Both the position numbers and the translations under genes were made by a program. From the IMG/VR virus record IMGVR_UViG_3300030107_005999, positions 1-27,062 of that record: 27,062 nt of DNA. One strand, given 5' to 3'. A model generated the notes under the pieces. That model was given only the letters and a program-made list of their open reading frames with translations, was not told the origin of the DNA and made no database searches. Within the stretch, counting starts at the first letter, position 1. Every line of letters begins with the position of its first letter. This document shows, piece after piece, positions 17,583-24,471 of this stretch. This DNA comes from a virus.

Positions 17583-19799
17583 TTAGGCTTCAAACCCAAA
17601 TTCATAGTCCGCTACGCCAGGGCCCCGTGTCCCAATCGCTTGATTAAGCTCCGGAGTTCCCCCGCCTATTAGACCACCCTCACCCATACCTTCTGCCCCC
17701 GGGGGAGCCATTGGCATGGATTCAGTTCCTGGTGCCATTATAGCGCCTTGTCCTTGCGCCATGTCAACACCTAGTTCATCTCCGACCATCCCAGCAGGCA
17801 TCTCAGGCGGCGGCATGTCTTTGCCTCCAGCCTCTACATAGCTCGTCCACCAGGGCACGCCCTGTGCATTTTGGCTTTCCATGTAGTAGTGCCACGCTAA
17901 ATGTCGGACAAAGTTCTCTTGTACCTCTGTCGGTAAGATTCGATACTCGACGCTCTTCATAAACGCCATGTGAACATCAATGTGCGTAAGGTGGTCCTCC
18001 CACGCCTGCACATCAGACCATCCACCATTCTTGATCAACTCGACTTCTTCCTTGGCGTAGTTTCGATCCCGCGAATCGTCACCCTCAAGAAGCTCCGTAT
18101 CGCCAAACTCCATCAGCTTGCGAGCCGTGAGCTTTGTCTGAGGGTCTGCCGGATCCCCAAGCAACCCGACCTGGAATGCCTGCATTACCTGCTCACGCCG
18201 ATACGACGGATGTTTCGGCAGCATCGAGTTTGCGACGATGCGAACATCGGTGCTCTGGATATCGGATGAATAAAAGTCAAATACGTCAATCGCCTTGTTC
18301 TTACCAACCGCACGAATCGTCATCGGTATCGGCATATAATCACGCCAGAAACGAAGCAGGCAGGAACACAGGTCCTCAATCGCACGCTCCATCTCTCGAA
18401 CAGTCGGGCCAAGTTTCGTCTGGTCCAGGTCAGATAAAAGACCAATAGCACGCCCCGACGTGGACGCCGATGCCATACCACGGGTCACATCACTCACCCC
18501 ACTGATTGCCTCGATATGCCCAATCTGCTCATCCTGAATGGCTCGATGCTCAGGAGATAATGGAGGAGGGGGAAGCGGCTGTGGGGGTCTTGAGGCGGTG
18601 CGCGAGTACACAATCACTTCCCCCGGCTGGTCGGTGATTTGATGTTTTTCAATTGACCCCTTCTCGGCTAACCATTTAGGCGAGGCGTGGAGATTCTTGT
18701 TTTCAATCCGCTGACTCACGGACTTATTGAGTTCCTTCTGTGGGGCGACAATTGATTTCACAACGCCCTCACCAGCAAACTTGCCCGGCGCTGTTATGTG
18801 TCGAGCCATAACAAACGGCATCATTCCATAGGGAAGCTCGTCAGACTGCTCGAGGACAATGTCGCCAGCAACCACAATATAGCGACCATCAGGATGGCGA
18901 GGGGATGGGCGCTCGAAATACTCCAAAACAATAACGCGGTCAGTGTACTTCTCGTCCAGCCCCTCATTGCCGCTGAACTCCTTGATTATCTGAGCACTCT
19001 GCGTGTTCGCGCTGTACGAATCCTTCTCAGTGACGTACTTGCCCTTGGGCCAATTGTCCTTGATCTGGTCGATGTGGAGGGAATTTGCATGCACAATCCA
19101 CCGCGCAGTCTCCATATCCTTGGCGCCCGGATCCCAGGCCACATCAAGAACACTCAACACATCAACAACAGGGAAGCCAGTCTTCTCGGTCTTCCGCTTC
19201 TTCTTCGCCGGAGGCTTGTCCCCCGCTTCCATCTCTTCAGCCGTCTCGCCAACAACACCCTCTAGGTGCTCTACGATGGGCTCTTCCTCTTCAAACTCAT
19301 ACTCCACGCCAGCGGTAGGGTCCCACCAGACGCGGAAAAAAGCTGTCCCCGTAGTCGCCATCCACTTGCTAAACTCGTGGACCTTGACCTGCATGTTTGT
19401 CTCATGCCAAATGTAATTCAAGAGCTTCTCTGAGGCTCTAGCCCTATCCTTATCATCATCGTCATCAGTTGCTGGCATAACCATAAAACCAGGACGATTC
19501 TCCGTAAGCTTACCGACAAGGGTCTCGACGGTCGGTAGGATGTAGTTCAGCGTCATCCGAACACGCCATGCGGGGGGTGATGGCTCCTCGAGCATTTGAG
19601 TGACGCGATTCCAGCGGGTCCACTGCTTGCCAGTATAGAACGCTGTCCCAAGCCAGGCTTCCTCGATAACCCCCTGCTTTGCGCTCTCCGCTAGCTCATA
19701 CTGCTCACGAACGAACGAGGCCAACTCCTTCTCTTTGACCTTCGGCTCATACGACGAACGCTTCTTCTCGCCATACTCTCTCGTGATAGGGCCTTCCAT
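17583..19799 (-). CDS. Portal protein
   Basis: A 738-residue protein whose ATG directly abuts the TAG of the upstream gene. Family features: N-terminal helical region with AWLGTAFYTGKQWTRWN (~48-64), LNYILPTVETLVGKLTENRPGFMVMPA (~84-110), the KVHEFSKWMATTGTAFFRVWWDP wing (~139-161), then DVLSVLDVAWDPGAKD, and a long helical crown region. Length matches P22-type portals. A Glu-rich then Lys-rich insert lies at ~168-206. The last ~75 residues are Met/Gly/Pro-rich low complexity. It forms the dodecameric vertex for DNA entry and exit. Confidence 0.9.
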   Translation of the reverse strand: MEGPITREYGEKKRSSYEPKVKEKELASFVREQYELAESAKQGVIEEAWLGTAFYTGKQWTRWNRVTQMLEEPSPPAWRVRMTLNYILPTVETLVGKLTENRPGFMVMPATDDDDDKDRARASEKLLNYIWHETNMQVKVHEFSKWMATTGTAFFRVWWDPTAGVEYEFEEEEPIVEHLEGVVGETAEEMEAGDKPPAKKKRKTEKTGFPVVDVLSVLDVAWDPGAKDMETARWIVHANSLHIDQIKDNWPKGKYVTEKDSYSANTQSAQIIKEFSGNEGLDEKYTDRVIVLEYFERPSPRHPDGRYIVVAGDIVLEQSDELPYGMMPFVMARHITAPGKFAGEGVVKSIVAPQKELNKSVSQRIENKNLHASPKWLAEKGSIEKHQITDQPGEVIVYSRTASRPPQPLPPPPLSPEHRAIQDEQIGHIEAISGVSDVTRGMASASTSGRAIGLLSDLDQTKLGPTVREMERAIEDLCSCLLRFWRDYMPIPMTIRAVGKNKAIDVFDFYSSDIQSTDVRIVANSMLPKHPSYRREQVMQAFQVGLLGDPADPQTKLTARKLMEFGDTELLEGDDSRDRNYAKEEVELIKNGGWSDVQAWEDHLTHIDVHMAFMKSVEYRILPTEVQENFVRHLAWHYYMESQNAQGVPWWTSYVEAGGKDMPPPEMPAGMVGDELGVDMAQGQGAIMAPGTESMPMAPPGAEGMGEGGLIGGGTPELNQAIGTRGPGVADYEFGFEA

Positions 19800-20141
19800 C
19801 TACCGGGGCCCTGCCCCGCCAGTGCGCATCATTTCAAATAGGGCCCGCATCTTTGCAGCTTTGGGGTCGCCCTGCTGGAAGGGTGGCACACTCGAGCCAG
19901 AGAGGGCCATCCCTGCGTCCACGCCCGTGCGGCCCGCTCCACCCTGAGGTGCATATTGCGGGGAAGGGGCCATGTCTTGCGTGAGTGGCTGCGCTCCTGT
20001 GCTTCCCCTCGCTCCCTTTCCGGCATCTTCCATGAGCGCCAAAAGCTCATTGCCCTTGAGTGATTTTAGAATCTTGTCAATTGCCTGCTGGATAATTGTA
20101 TTTGTGTCCCCTTGCATGTTGGCTTCATTGGCAGGTCTCAT
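19800..20141 (-). CDS. Small late protein of unknown function (terminase-portal gap, 4th)
   Basis: A 113-residue protein. ATG 20141 overlaps the previous stop (TAATG). It has a short helix (NTIIQQAIDKILKSLKGNELLALMEDAG, ~14-42) and then a Gly/Pro/Ala/Gln-rich disordered stretch ending in AAKMRALFEMMRTGG. No membrane segment. Last of four small genes wedged between large terminase and portal. Its low-complexity tail resembles the tail of the portal, hinting at a virion or assembly role. Family not recognised. Confidence 0.65.
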   Translation of the reverse strand: MRPANEANMQGDTNTIIQQAIDKILKSLKGNELLALMEDAGKGARGSTGAQPLTQDMAPSPQYAPQGGAGRTGVDAGMALSGSSVPPFQQGDPKAAKMRALFEMMRTGGAGPR

Positions 20142-20422
20142 TAGACTTCTCCCCCTGGCTGGCGGTTTCGTAGGTTCATTGTGGCCCGTATTCTTGCATC
20201 AATTGGCTTGTAAATGGAAGGGCTTGTTGGATTTATTACTGTTTCTGGTGACTGGGGGACGAGCGTTGAAAGCCCCTGTAAGATCGCCTTCGCTGCATTG
20301 GCTCGGGTATCCCCCGATGGAATCATGGGGCTGACTGTGTTCAGTAGCCGCTGGCGGATCCTCTCATAGACAGGGTCCATTGACGTCTTCTCGTCAACAA
20401 GCTTAGGCCCGTATGGCGCCAT
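20141..20422 (-). CDS. Small late protein of unknown function (terminase-portal gap, 3rd)
   Basis: I take ATG 20422, which overlaps the upstream TGA as TGATG; a GTG one codon earlier (20425) is also possible. The product is 93 residues, basic and mainly helical (SMDPVYERIRQRLLNTVSPMI; RANAAKAILQGLSTLV; IDARIRATMNLRN). No known motif. Part of a tightly coupled set of four, so probably made in fixed proportion with the terminase and portal. Confidence 0.65.
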   Translation of the reverse strand: MAPYGPKLVDEKTSMDPVYERIRQRLLNTVSPMIPSGDTRANAAKAILQGLSTLVPQSPETVINPTSPSIYKPIDARIRATMNLRNRQPGGEV

Positions 20423-20754
20423 CACCCCAGCCCCCGTCTGACATTCGCTATTGCCTCAAGGGTCTGCAACCTGTCATGGCGCGGGGTCCCACCATCACTA
20501 CCAAGGGTCACGGGGGTTCTCTGGGAAAGTCTAGTCTGGCTAGGTATATCCCGCATGAGATTGGCCAGGGCCTCTTTATACGTGCCTCCACCTATCTCCG
20601 GAGGGCGAGCGTCCTGCGGCGCAGTAGCTTGCTGATCATCGCCCCACAGACCGCCGAGGACCTTACCGGCAACACCAGCGCCAGCGGCAGCGGCCCCCCC
20701 AGTCAAAAAGGAACTTAAAATTTTTGAGCCCAGAGTGACTTCTGCGACTGCCAT
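20422..20754 (-). CDS. Small Gly/Ala-rich late protein, unknown
   Basis: A 110-residue protein starting at ATG 20754, overlapping the stop before it (TAATG). Residues ~7-36 are a hydrophobic Gly/Ala-rich stretch (KILSSFLTGGAAAAGAGVAGKVLGGLW) that could form a membrane-active helix or pack in a virion; the rest is polar. Such short glycine-zipper segments occur in internal virion proteins. Unrecognised family. Confidence 0.65.
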   Translation of the reverse strand: MAVAEVTLGSKILSSFLTGGAAAAGAGVAGKVLGGLWGDDQQATAPQDARPPEIGGGTYKEALANLMRDIPSQTRLSQRTPVTLGSDGGTPRHDRLQTLEAIANVRRGLG

Positions 20755-20969
20755 TATCGCTCCCTTCGGCCAGCAACGGCAGCTTCTAGGCTGTCGCGCT
20801 GATACATGTCAAATGAGTCCCACTGCTTTGACTTGTCGGACTCTAACCGCAACTTCTCAAGCTCGTCTCTGCGTTTGGAGTCCTTGTGCATAAGCCAAAT
20901 GAGCGCCACCTGCATCGACATGGTAAAAATGTAACACAATAAGAGGAAGAAAAGTAAATAAGTCTGCAT
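20754..20969 (-). CDS. Small membrane protein with charged helical tail (holin/spanin-like?)
   Basis: A 71-residue protein; its ATG overlaps the stop of the large terminase gene (TAATG). One strong membrane segment lies at residues ~4-27 (YLLFFLLLCYIFTMSMQVALIWLM), followed by a charged coiled-coil-like tail (KDSKRRDELEKLRLESDKSKQWDSF). This shape fits an inner-membrane spanin or a single-span holin, and no other lysis gene is seen in the window, but a membrane-anchored assembly factor is equally possible. There is no endolysin neighbour to support lysis. Confidence 0.6.
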   Translation of the reverse strand: MQTYLLFFLLLCYIFTMSMQVALIWLMHKDSKRRDELEKLRLESDKSKQWDSFDMYQRDSLEAAVAGRRER

Positions 20970-22759
20970 TACCAGTACTCCGAAGAGCCAAGATGTGGGT
21001 CAGAGCGAGGGGATTCATCCATCATCAAGTCCCTAGCATACACCGCCCCGGGCTCCCTTTTGGGCTTTGGAGTGATGTCAATTTCTGATGACATCCTCTC
21101 TGAAATTTCTGAATCAAGGTAAAGGGCGATAGCCATCGCCATTACCGCATCATCATGTTCTCCAGGCATCGCCTCGGCTTTCCCTGTCGATGATTCGATA
21201 AAGGTCTGGCATTCGCCCAAAAGACGCAGCGAGTGAAAGTCCCATGACTTATCCCGGATGGCCTTAGCCAGCGCAGCAATCGCCGCATCTCTTTTTCCTT
21301 GGGCCCCAGTTCTGAATCCAAACCTTTGGGTCCAGTTACCGCTCTGAGATCGAACATAGATATTCCGGTACCCATCGCCGCCATTCATATCCAAAAGCTC
21401 ACGCACAACAGCCAGCCCTGGCCCATCAACCTCAGGGATAACAATTGCAAAATTGTAGGCTGACGCCACGGTTGCAGCCTCTCTTGCCACAACATCTGGC
21501 GGAACCCTGGCATAAAACTCGGCCACCTGGCAGCGGTCAGTGACATCGAGGACCTGTACGCAGCTAAAGTCTCCATCATCGATGCCGTGTGCCGAGTCAA
21601 TGGTTACGATGTACTGGTGGTTGGGGTTCACCTCTTTGTAGATTTGCCAGTTATCTTGCCCTGGGAAGATTGTGAGTTTGAATCCATCGTATGAGGCGGC
21701 TGACCCAACCGTCATTTTGGGTGGGTTGTCTTTTAGCTCATCAATTCTGTCAGAGATAATGACTTGATCGAATGGGCTTTTCCCGCTTGAGGTGAAGGCA
21801 ATCTGCGCCGAAAGGGGATACTCGGTATCGAACCGGGTCATATCACCATCGAACTTTGTCTGAAGAACTTGCTGCGCCCATCGAACCTGGCACGGCTTCA
21901 AATCATACTCGACAGCCCGCTCTGACCAAGTCTCGTTGTATCCCATCTGCCTACCAAGGTCGAAAAAGAACTCCATGTCCTCCTTCTCATAGGCATCCAC
22001 CAACGCCTGGTGCTTTTCGTTATCGCCTTTTTGCGGCTCTAGCCTGTAGCGGTCGTGCTCCTGCCACCCGAAAAACAGGGCATCGAACATATTGCCTGGC
22101 TCGTTTCTATGCGCTTTCCAGAACCGATTGTAGAATGCACCGGAGGCTCCATTGGCTGTGGACTCGATGATGATGTACGTGCCGGGTTTTGGATCTACAG
22201 AGCCCATCTGCGCCTGAAGCACATCCTCGTCTGTAGTGGAACGACGTCTTTTCCACCAAAGCGCAAGCTCTGAAATATGAACAAACGATGGCGTGGAGCC
22301 CCGGGCCGCATCCGTTGAACCCTGCGTTTCCACAGAGAACCTAGAGCCGTGCTTCCAGGAGATTGAAGAGCCAACCGCCTTGCCTGGTGCAATGGAGGCA
22401 ATGGATGACGGCAGGTTCTCCTGATATCTTTTTGTAATCTGGAAGACCTCTTTGGTCGATTCCTTCAAGTGCGCCACAACCTTCGCATTGGCATGAGGAT
22501 GGAACTGGCAATAGTGGTGACCGAGCGCCTCAATCAGAGTAGAGCACCCCATTTTACGGGCCTTGAGAATGATGATGCGAACAGGTCTGTTTTGAAACTC
22601 CTGCTCCTCGATGGTCTGTAAGATTCGTTCCTGCTCTTCATTTAGAATAAACGGGACGAGCTTGTAGTATCCATCCTTCAGTGCGCGGATCCTCAAACAA
22701 TGCTTGAAGTAAAACCGCCTATCACGCTTACACCTGTCCCAAAATTCTCTAGGGTCCAT
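20969..22759 (-). CDS. terL: Terminase large subunit (packaging ATPase-nuclease)
   Basis: I take ATG 22759, because TAGGA lies 7 bases upstream; the GTG two codons earlier is too close to it. The product is 596 residues. ATPase: Walker A-like KARKMGCST (~66-74), Walker B FVHISE (~159-164), coupling motif ESTANG (~199-204). RNase H-like nuclease: VTIDSAHG (Asp ~388), IPEVDG (Glu ~443), GEHDDAVMA (Asp ~536-537). All key acidic residues are present. It docks on the portal, pumps DNA and cuts concatemers. It follows the small-terminase candidate after a 95-base gap that holds a strong inverted repeat. Confidence 0.95.
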   Translation of the reverse strand: MDPREFWDRCKRDRRFYFKHCLRIRALKDGYYKLVPFILNEEQERILQTIEEQEFQNRPVRIIILKARKMGCSTLIEALGHHYCQFHPHANAKVVAHLKESTKEVFQITKRYQENLPSSIASIAPGKAVGSSISWKHGSRFSVETQGSTDAARGSTPSFVHISELALWWKRRRSTTDEDVLQAQMGSVDPKPGTYIIIESTANGASGAFYNRFWKAHRNEPGNMFDALFFGWQEHDRYRLEPQKGDNEKHQALVDAYEKEDMEFFFDLGRQMGYNETWSERAVEYDLKPCQVRWAQQVLQTKFDGDMTRFDTEYPLSAQIAFTSSGKSPFDQVIISDRIDELKDNPPKMTVGSAASYDGFKLTIFPGQDNWQIYKEVNPNHQYIVTIDSAHGIDDGDFSCVQVLDVTDRCQVAEFYARVPPDVVAREAATVASAYNFAIVIPEVDGPGLAVVRELLDMNGGDGYRNIYVRSQSGNWTQRFGFRTGAQGKRDAAIAALAKAIRDKSWDFHSLRLLGECQTFIESSTGKAEAMPGEHDDAVMAMAIALYLDSEISERMSSEIDITPKPKREPGAVYARDLMMDESPRSDPHLGSSEYW

Positions 22760-22784
22760 AAACACATCCTACAGGAAAGAAGGT

Positions 22785-22830
22785 GGGGGTGGTCCAAAAG
22801 GTTCGCGTATCAGGGTAGTGGACCACCCCC
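22785..22830. other. Perfect 12-bp inverted repeat between the terminase genes
   Basis: Arms at 22785-22796 and 22819-22830 are perfect reverse complements (GGGGGTGGTCCA / TGGACCACCCCC) around a 22-base spacer. It lies after the small-terminase stop and before the large-terminase start. On the minus-strand RNA it would form a very stable stem, but only a weak T-rich stretch (TTCTTT) follows. It may attenuate transcription, be a processing site or bind a protein. A packaging site is also possible, given its place. Confidence 0.75.
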
Positions 22831-22854
22831 GGAAGAATGACTAAGACAACCATA

Positions 22855-23388
22855 TCACTGGGTCCCACTGGGAGCAACCCTATCTTTCTTCCGAGCACGC
22901 TTCACCCCCGCCCGCTTAAGAGCCTTGCGGACCTGATAAAGAGATAGCCCCGTCTTTTTTACAACGGCCCCCATCGTAAGTCCTGACTTATACAAACGGA
23001 CAGCATCACGCTCTATCGGAGTATTGTCACCCTCCATGTGAGACAACCCAAGATTCACAGTCGCCGCACTCACACCATCAAACTGGGAACGAGCCTGAGC
23101 CTCATCGAGCTTCGCCTCCAAAGGGTCCGCGCCAAATGGGTCCCACCCCTCGTCACCAGATACACAGACAGCCTTCTCAACCATAGAGCCTATCTTCTCG
23201 CGAACGCGAACATAACTGTCCACCCCGCGAACAAGACGACCCAACTCCGCTATGTCGCCACCAGCCTCCTGTATCGCGCTTTGCAACATACGCTCCGCAC
23301 TCACAGCGGCAGACAACCAGTAGCTGGCCAAATCCTTTTCAATTACAGAAACAGGTATCGGTTTTGTTATTGATTTATCTTCTGTCAC
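22855..23388 (-). CDS. Probable terminase small subunit (C-terminal HTH)
   Basis: A 177-residue protein starting at GTG 23388. No Shine-Dalgarno is visible, and the start lies inside a palindrome. The N-terminal two thirds are helical (KDLASYWLSAAVSAERMLQSAIQEAGGDIAELGRLV; VREKIGSMVEKAV). Residues ~127-162 form a helix-turn-helix (RDAVRLYKSGLTMGAVVKKTGLSLYQVRKALKRAG), followed by a basic tail. Its place directly before the large terminase supports a DNA-recognising small subunit. The HTH at the C-terminus is unusual, since small terminases generally carry it N-terminally, so a late transcription regulator is the main alternative. Confidence 0.65.
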   Translation of the reverse strand: MTEDKSITKPIPVSVIEKDLASYWLSAAVSAERMLQSAIQEAGGDIAELGRLVRGVDSYVRVREKIGSMVEKAVCVSGDEGWDPFGADPLEAKLDEAQARSQFDGVSAATVNLGLSHMEGDNTPIERDAVRLYKSGLTMGAVVKKTGLSLYQVRKALKRAGVKRARKKDRVAPSGTQ

Positions 23389-23404
23389 GATGATAATCTT
23401 GACA
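23383..23404. promoter_or_regulatory. 22-bp near-palindromic operator between divergent starts
   Basis: TGTCACGATGA and TAATCTTGACA are reverse complements at 9 of 11 positions. The element covers the GTG of the small-terminase gene and ends one base before the ATG of the divergent ribbon-helix-helix gene. Only 17 bases separate the two start codons, so a protein bound here would affect both genes. The adjacent regulator is the natural candidate to bind it; ribbon-helix-helix proteins often bind such operators as paired dimers. Binding is inferred. Confidence 0.6.
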
Positions 23405-23405
23405 C

Positions 23406-23810
23406 ATGAAAACTAAAACTCAACAAGTATCTGTAGCTTTGGAAGAATCATGTCACGAATTGGTCCGCAGGACATCGGAAAAGACAAGACTAACAATCCA
23501 AACGCTAATCGATGTGGCCGTGGAATCATTCATTGGGTCTTTGGAAAACTACGGACTATCAGTGCCAGCAACCGATAGGAAGGCTCCAAAGGGGCAGGGC
23601 TATGAAAAGCGAGCGGTCATGAGCAAGTCACTGCACGTAAAGCTAAATGAGATCGGCGTCTTTCTCAATGTACCCGTCAGTGCCATGATCCGTGACGCAA
23701 TACTCGGGCAAAGATTCAACTTCCAAAGAATGCAACCAGTGAACGCAAGAGCAATGGGCTCGGTAAGACAAACACTTTTCAAAATCGAACAACAACCGCC
23801 AGCTACCTAA
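23406..23810 (+). CDS. Double ribbon-helix-helix DNA-binding regulator
   Basis: A 134-residue protein. ATG 23406 is the first start after an in-frame TGA at 23400; no Shine-Dalgarno is present, so the message may be leaderless. Residues ~5-47 read as a ribbon-helix-helix unit: strand QQVSVAL, helix EESCHELVRRTSEKTRL, then TIQTLIDVAVESFI. Residues ~68-102 repeat the plan: strand RAVMSKSL, helix HVKLNEIGVFLNV, then PVSAMIRDAILG. Two such units in one chain would make a single-chain pseudo-dimer. It lies against the 22-bp palindrome, so autoregulation and control of the divergent late cluster are likely. Confident in DNA binding, less in the exact role. Confidence 0.7.
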   Translation: MKTKTQQVSVALEESCHELVRRTSEKTRLTIQTLIDVAVESFIGSLENYGLSVPATDRKAPKGQGYEKRAVMSKSLHVKLNEIGVFLNVPVSAMIRDAILGQRFNFQRMQPVNARAMGSVRQTLFKIEQQPPAT

Positions 23811-23889
23811 TCACACACACACACCTCTCACGCGTACGCGCGTATGTATATACACGCGCATGACAAAGGGGGGTGTGTGTGTGTGATTA
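23808..23889. repeat. Cruciform with (CA)n/(GT)n arms and alternating purine-pyrimidine core
   Basis: Arms 23808-23825 and 23872-23889 are perfect 18-bp reverse complements made mostly of CA/TG repeats. The spacer holds a run of 33 strictly alternating purines and pyrimidines (23830-23862, rich in CG, TA and CA steps) with its own GCGCGT/ACGCGC hairpin. Such sequence is prone to left-handed (Z) DNA and cruciform extrusion under supercoiling. It starts inside the regulator's stop codon area and could act as a transcription barrier or supercoil sink. Confidence 0.8.
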
Positions 23890-23982
23890 AGTGTGATCCA
23901 AAAAACGTGCGATTTACTTTATGGGTACCTGCAAGCATATCGCGCGACCCCAATCAAAAATAAAATAGTACTCCCCCCATGT

Positions 23983-24000
23983 TTGGCACGATACTTGCTT
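23983..24000 (+). promoter_or_regulatory. Sigma-54 (-24/-12) promoter, first of three
   Basis: TTGGCACGATACTTGCTT matches the sigma-54 consensus TGGCACG-N4-TTGC exactly, with GG and GC separated by exactly 10 bases. The start site would be near 24010, right where the 9-base repeats begin. Sigma-54 promoters need an ATP-dependent activator, normally bound upstream; none is seen in the window, so a host activator would be used. Confidence 0.7.
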
Positions 24001-24044
24001 GTGTGCCGAATTGTCCGAAATGTCCGATTTGTCCGTTTTGTCTC
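24000..24044 (+). repeat. Five 9-base iterons with TGTCCG core
   Basis: Units start at 24000, 24009, 24018, 24027 and 24036 with strict 9-base period. The three central ones are AATTGTCCG, AAATGTCCG and ATTTGTCCG; the flanking ones are degenerate (TGTGTGCCG, TTTTGTCTC). The last runs into a palindrome. A regular TGTC half-site array just downstream of the first promoter is a plausible repressor or initiator binding site. It is not a CRISPR: units are adjacent with no spacers. Confidence 0.75.
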
Positions 24045-24062
24045 AATATGAGACACCAAAAC
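24035..24062. promoter_or_regulatory. TGTC/GACA palindrome downstream of promoter 1
   Basis: TGTCTCA-ATA-TGAGACA (24039-24055) is a perfect inverted repeat. Outer GTTTTG/CAAAAC arms extend it to 28 bases with slight overlap. It shares TGTC/GACA ends with the palindrome at 23383-23404, so the same ribbon-helix-helix protein could bind both. Operator function is inferred. Confidence 0.6.
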
Positions 24063-24117
24063 GGGACACATATACACATGCGCATATATTACACACACGC
24101 GCACACAAAGGTTACAC

Positions 24118-24135
24118 TTGGCACGATCATTGCTT
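24118..24135 (+). promoter_or_regulatory. Sigma-54 (-24/-12) promoter, second of three
   Basis: TTGGCACGATCATTGCTT matches TGGCACG-N4-TTGC with the exact 10-base GG-GC spacing. It differs from the first site only in the N4 spacer region. Predicted start near 24145. It lies 135 bases from the first site. Confidence 0.7.
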
Positions 24136-24170
24136 GCTCTGCATCATCCATGCCAACATAGTCAACACAC

Positions 24171-24188
24171 TTGGCACATTGTTTGCAT
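24171..24188 (+). promoter_or_regulatory. Sigma-54 (-24/-12) promoter, third of three
   Basis: TTGGCACATTGTTTGCAT keeps TGGCAC, TTGC and the exact 10-base GG-GC spacing; only the final G of the -24 element is changed. Predicted start near 24198. It lies 53 bases from the second site, same orientation, reading towards the structured RNA and the small genes. Confidence 0.65.
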
Positions 24189-24275
24189 GCTCGCCAGTCC
24201 AACACACACCAAACCACACACAAAACACGACCAAACCATGTACGTTTTTTGCGCGTTTCCACTGTCAACAATGTG

Positions 24276-24302
24276 CCAAAACACCCCAAAACACCCAAAA
24301 CC
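24276..24302. repeat. C-run/A-run tract (G-quadruplex potential on minus strand)
   Basis: The plus strand has CC, CCCC, CCC and CC runs separated by AAAACA-type spacers with a 9-10 base period. The minus strand therefore carries four G runs, enough for a two-layer quadruplex. It sits in a longer AC-rich, structure-poor plus-strand segment. Confidence 0.5.
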
Positions 24303-24471
24303 TAAACGCTGCACTGCGGTACAATCGACATGGGAAATACGAATATGCTTGCAATCTATGTCTACAGGCCTCATTGTTGACCCCAGGTTCAGGGATGAAT
24401 CAGGCCCAACGGGGTTCGCTCCTAGTAAGTCACCTGCCCACATGATGTGGGAGGTTCTTTGACAAAGCGCA

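Noticed and set aside
18798-19265. 155-codon plus-strand frame over the portal gene
   Set aside because: The portal protein on the other strand has clear family features.
23399-23430. TTGACA as a -35 element upstream of the regulator
   Set aside because: No -10 element at a suitable distance, and the hexamer is one arm of the palindrome.
24000-24044. CRISPR-like repeat
   Set aside because: Units are 9 bases and directly adjacent, with no spacers.
23999-24462. Plus-strand frames of 148 and 114 codons in the control region
   Set aside because: They start inside promoter-like motifs, have no ribosome-binding site and give His/Thr/Pro/Cys low-complexity sequence from the AC-rich DNA.
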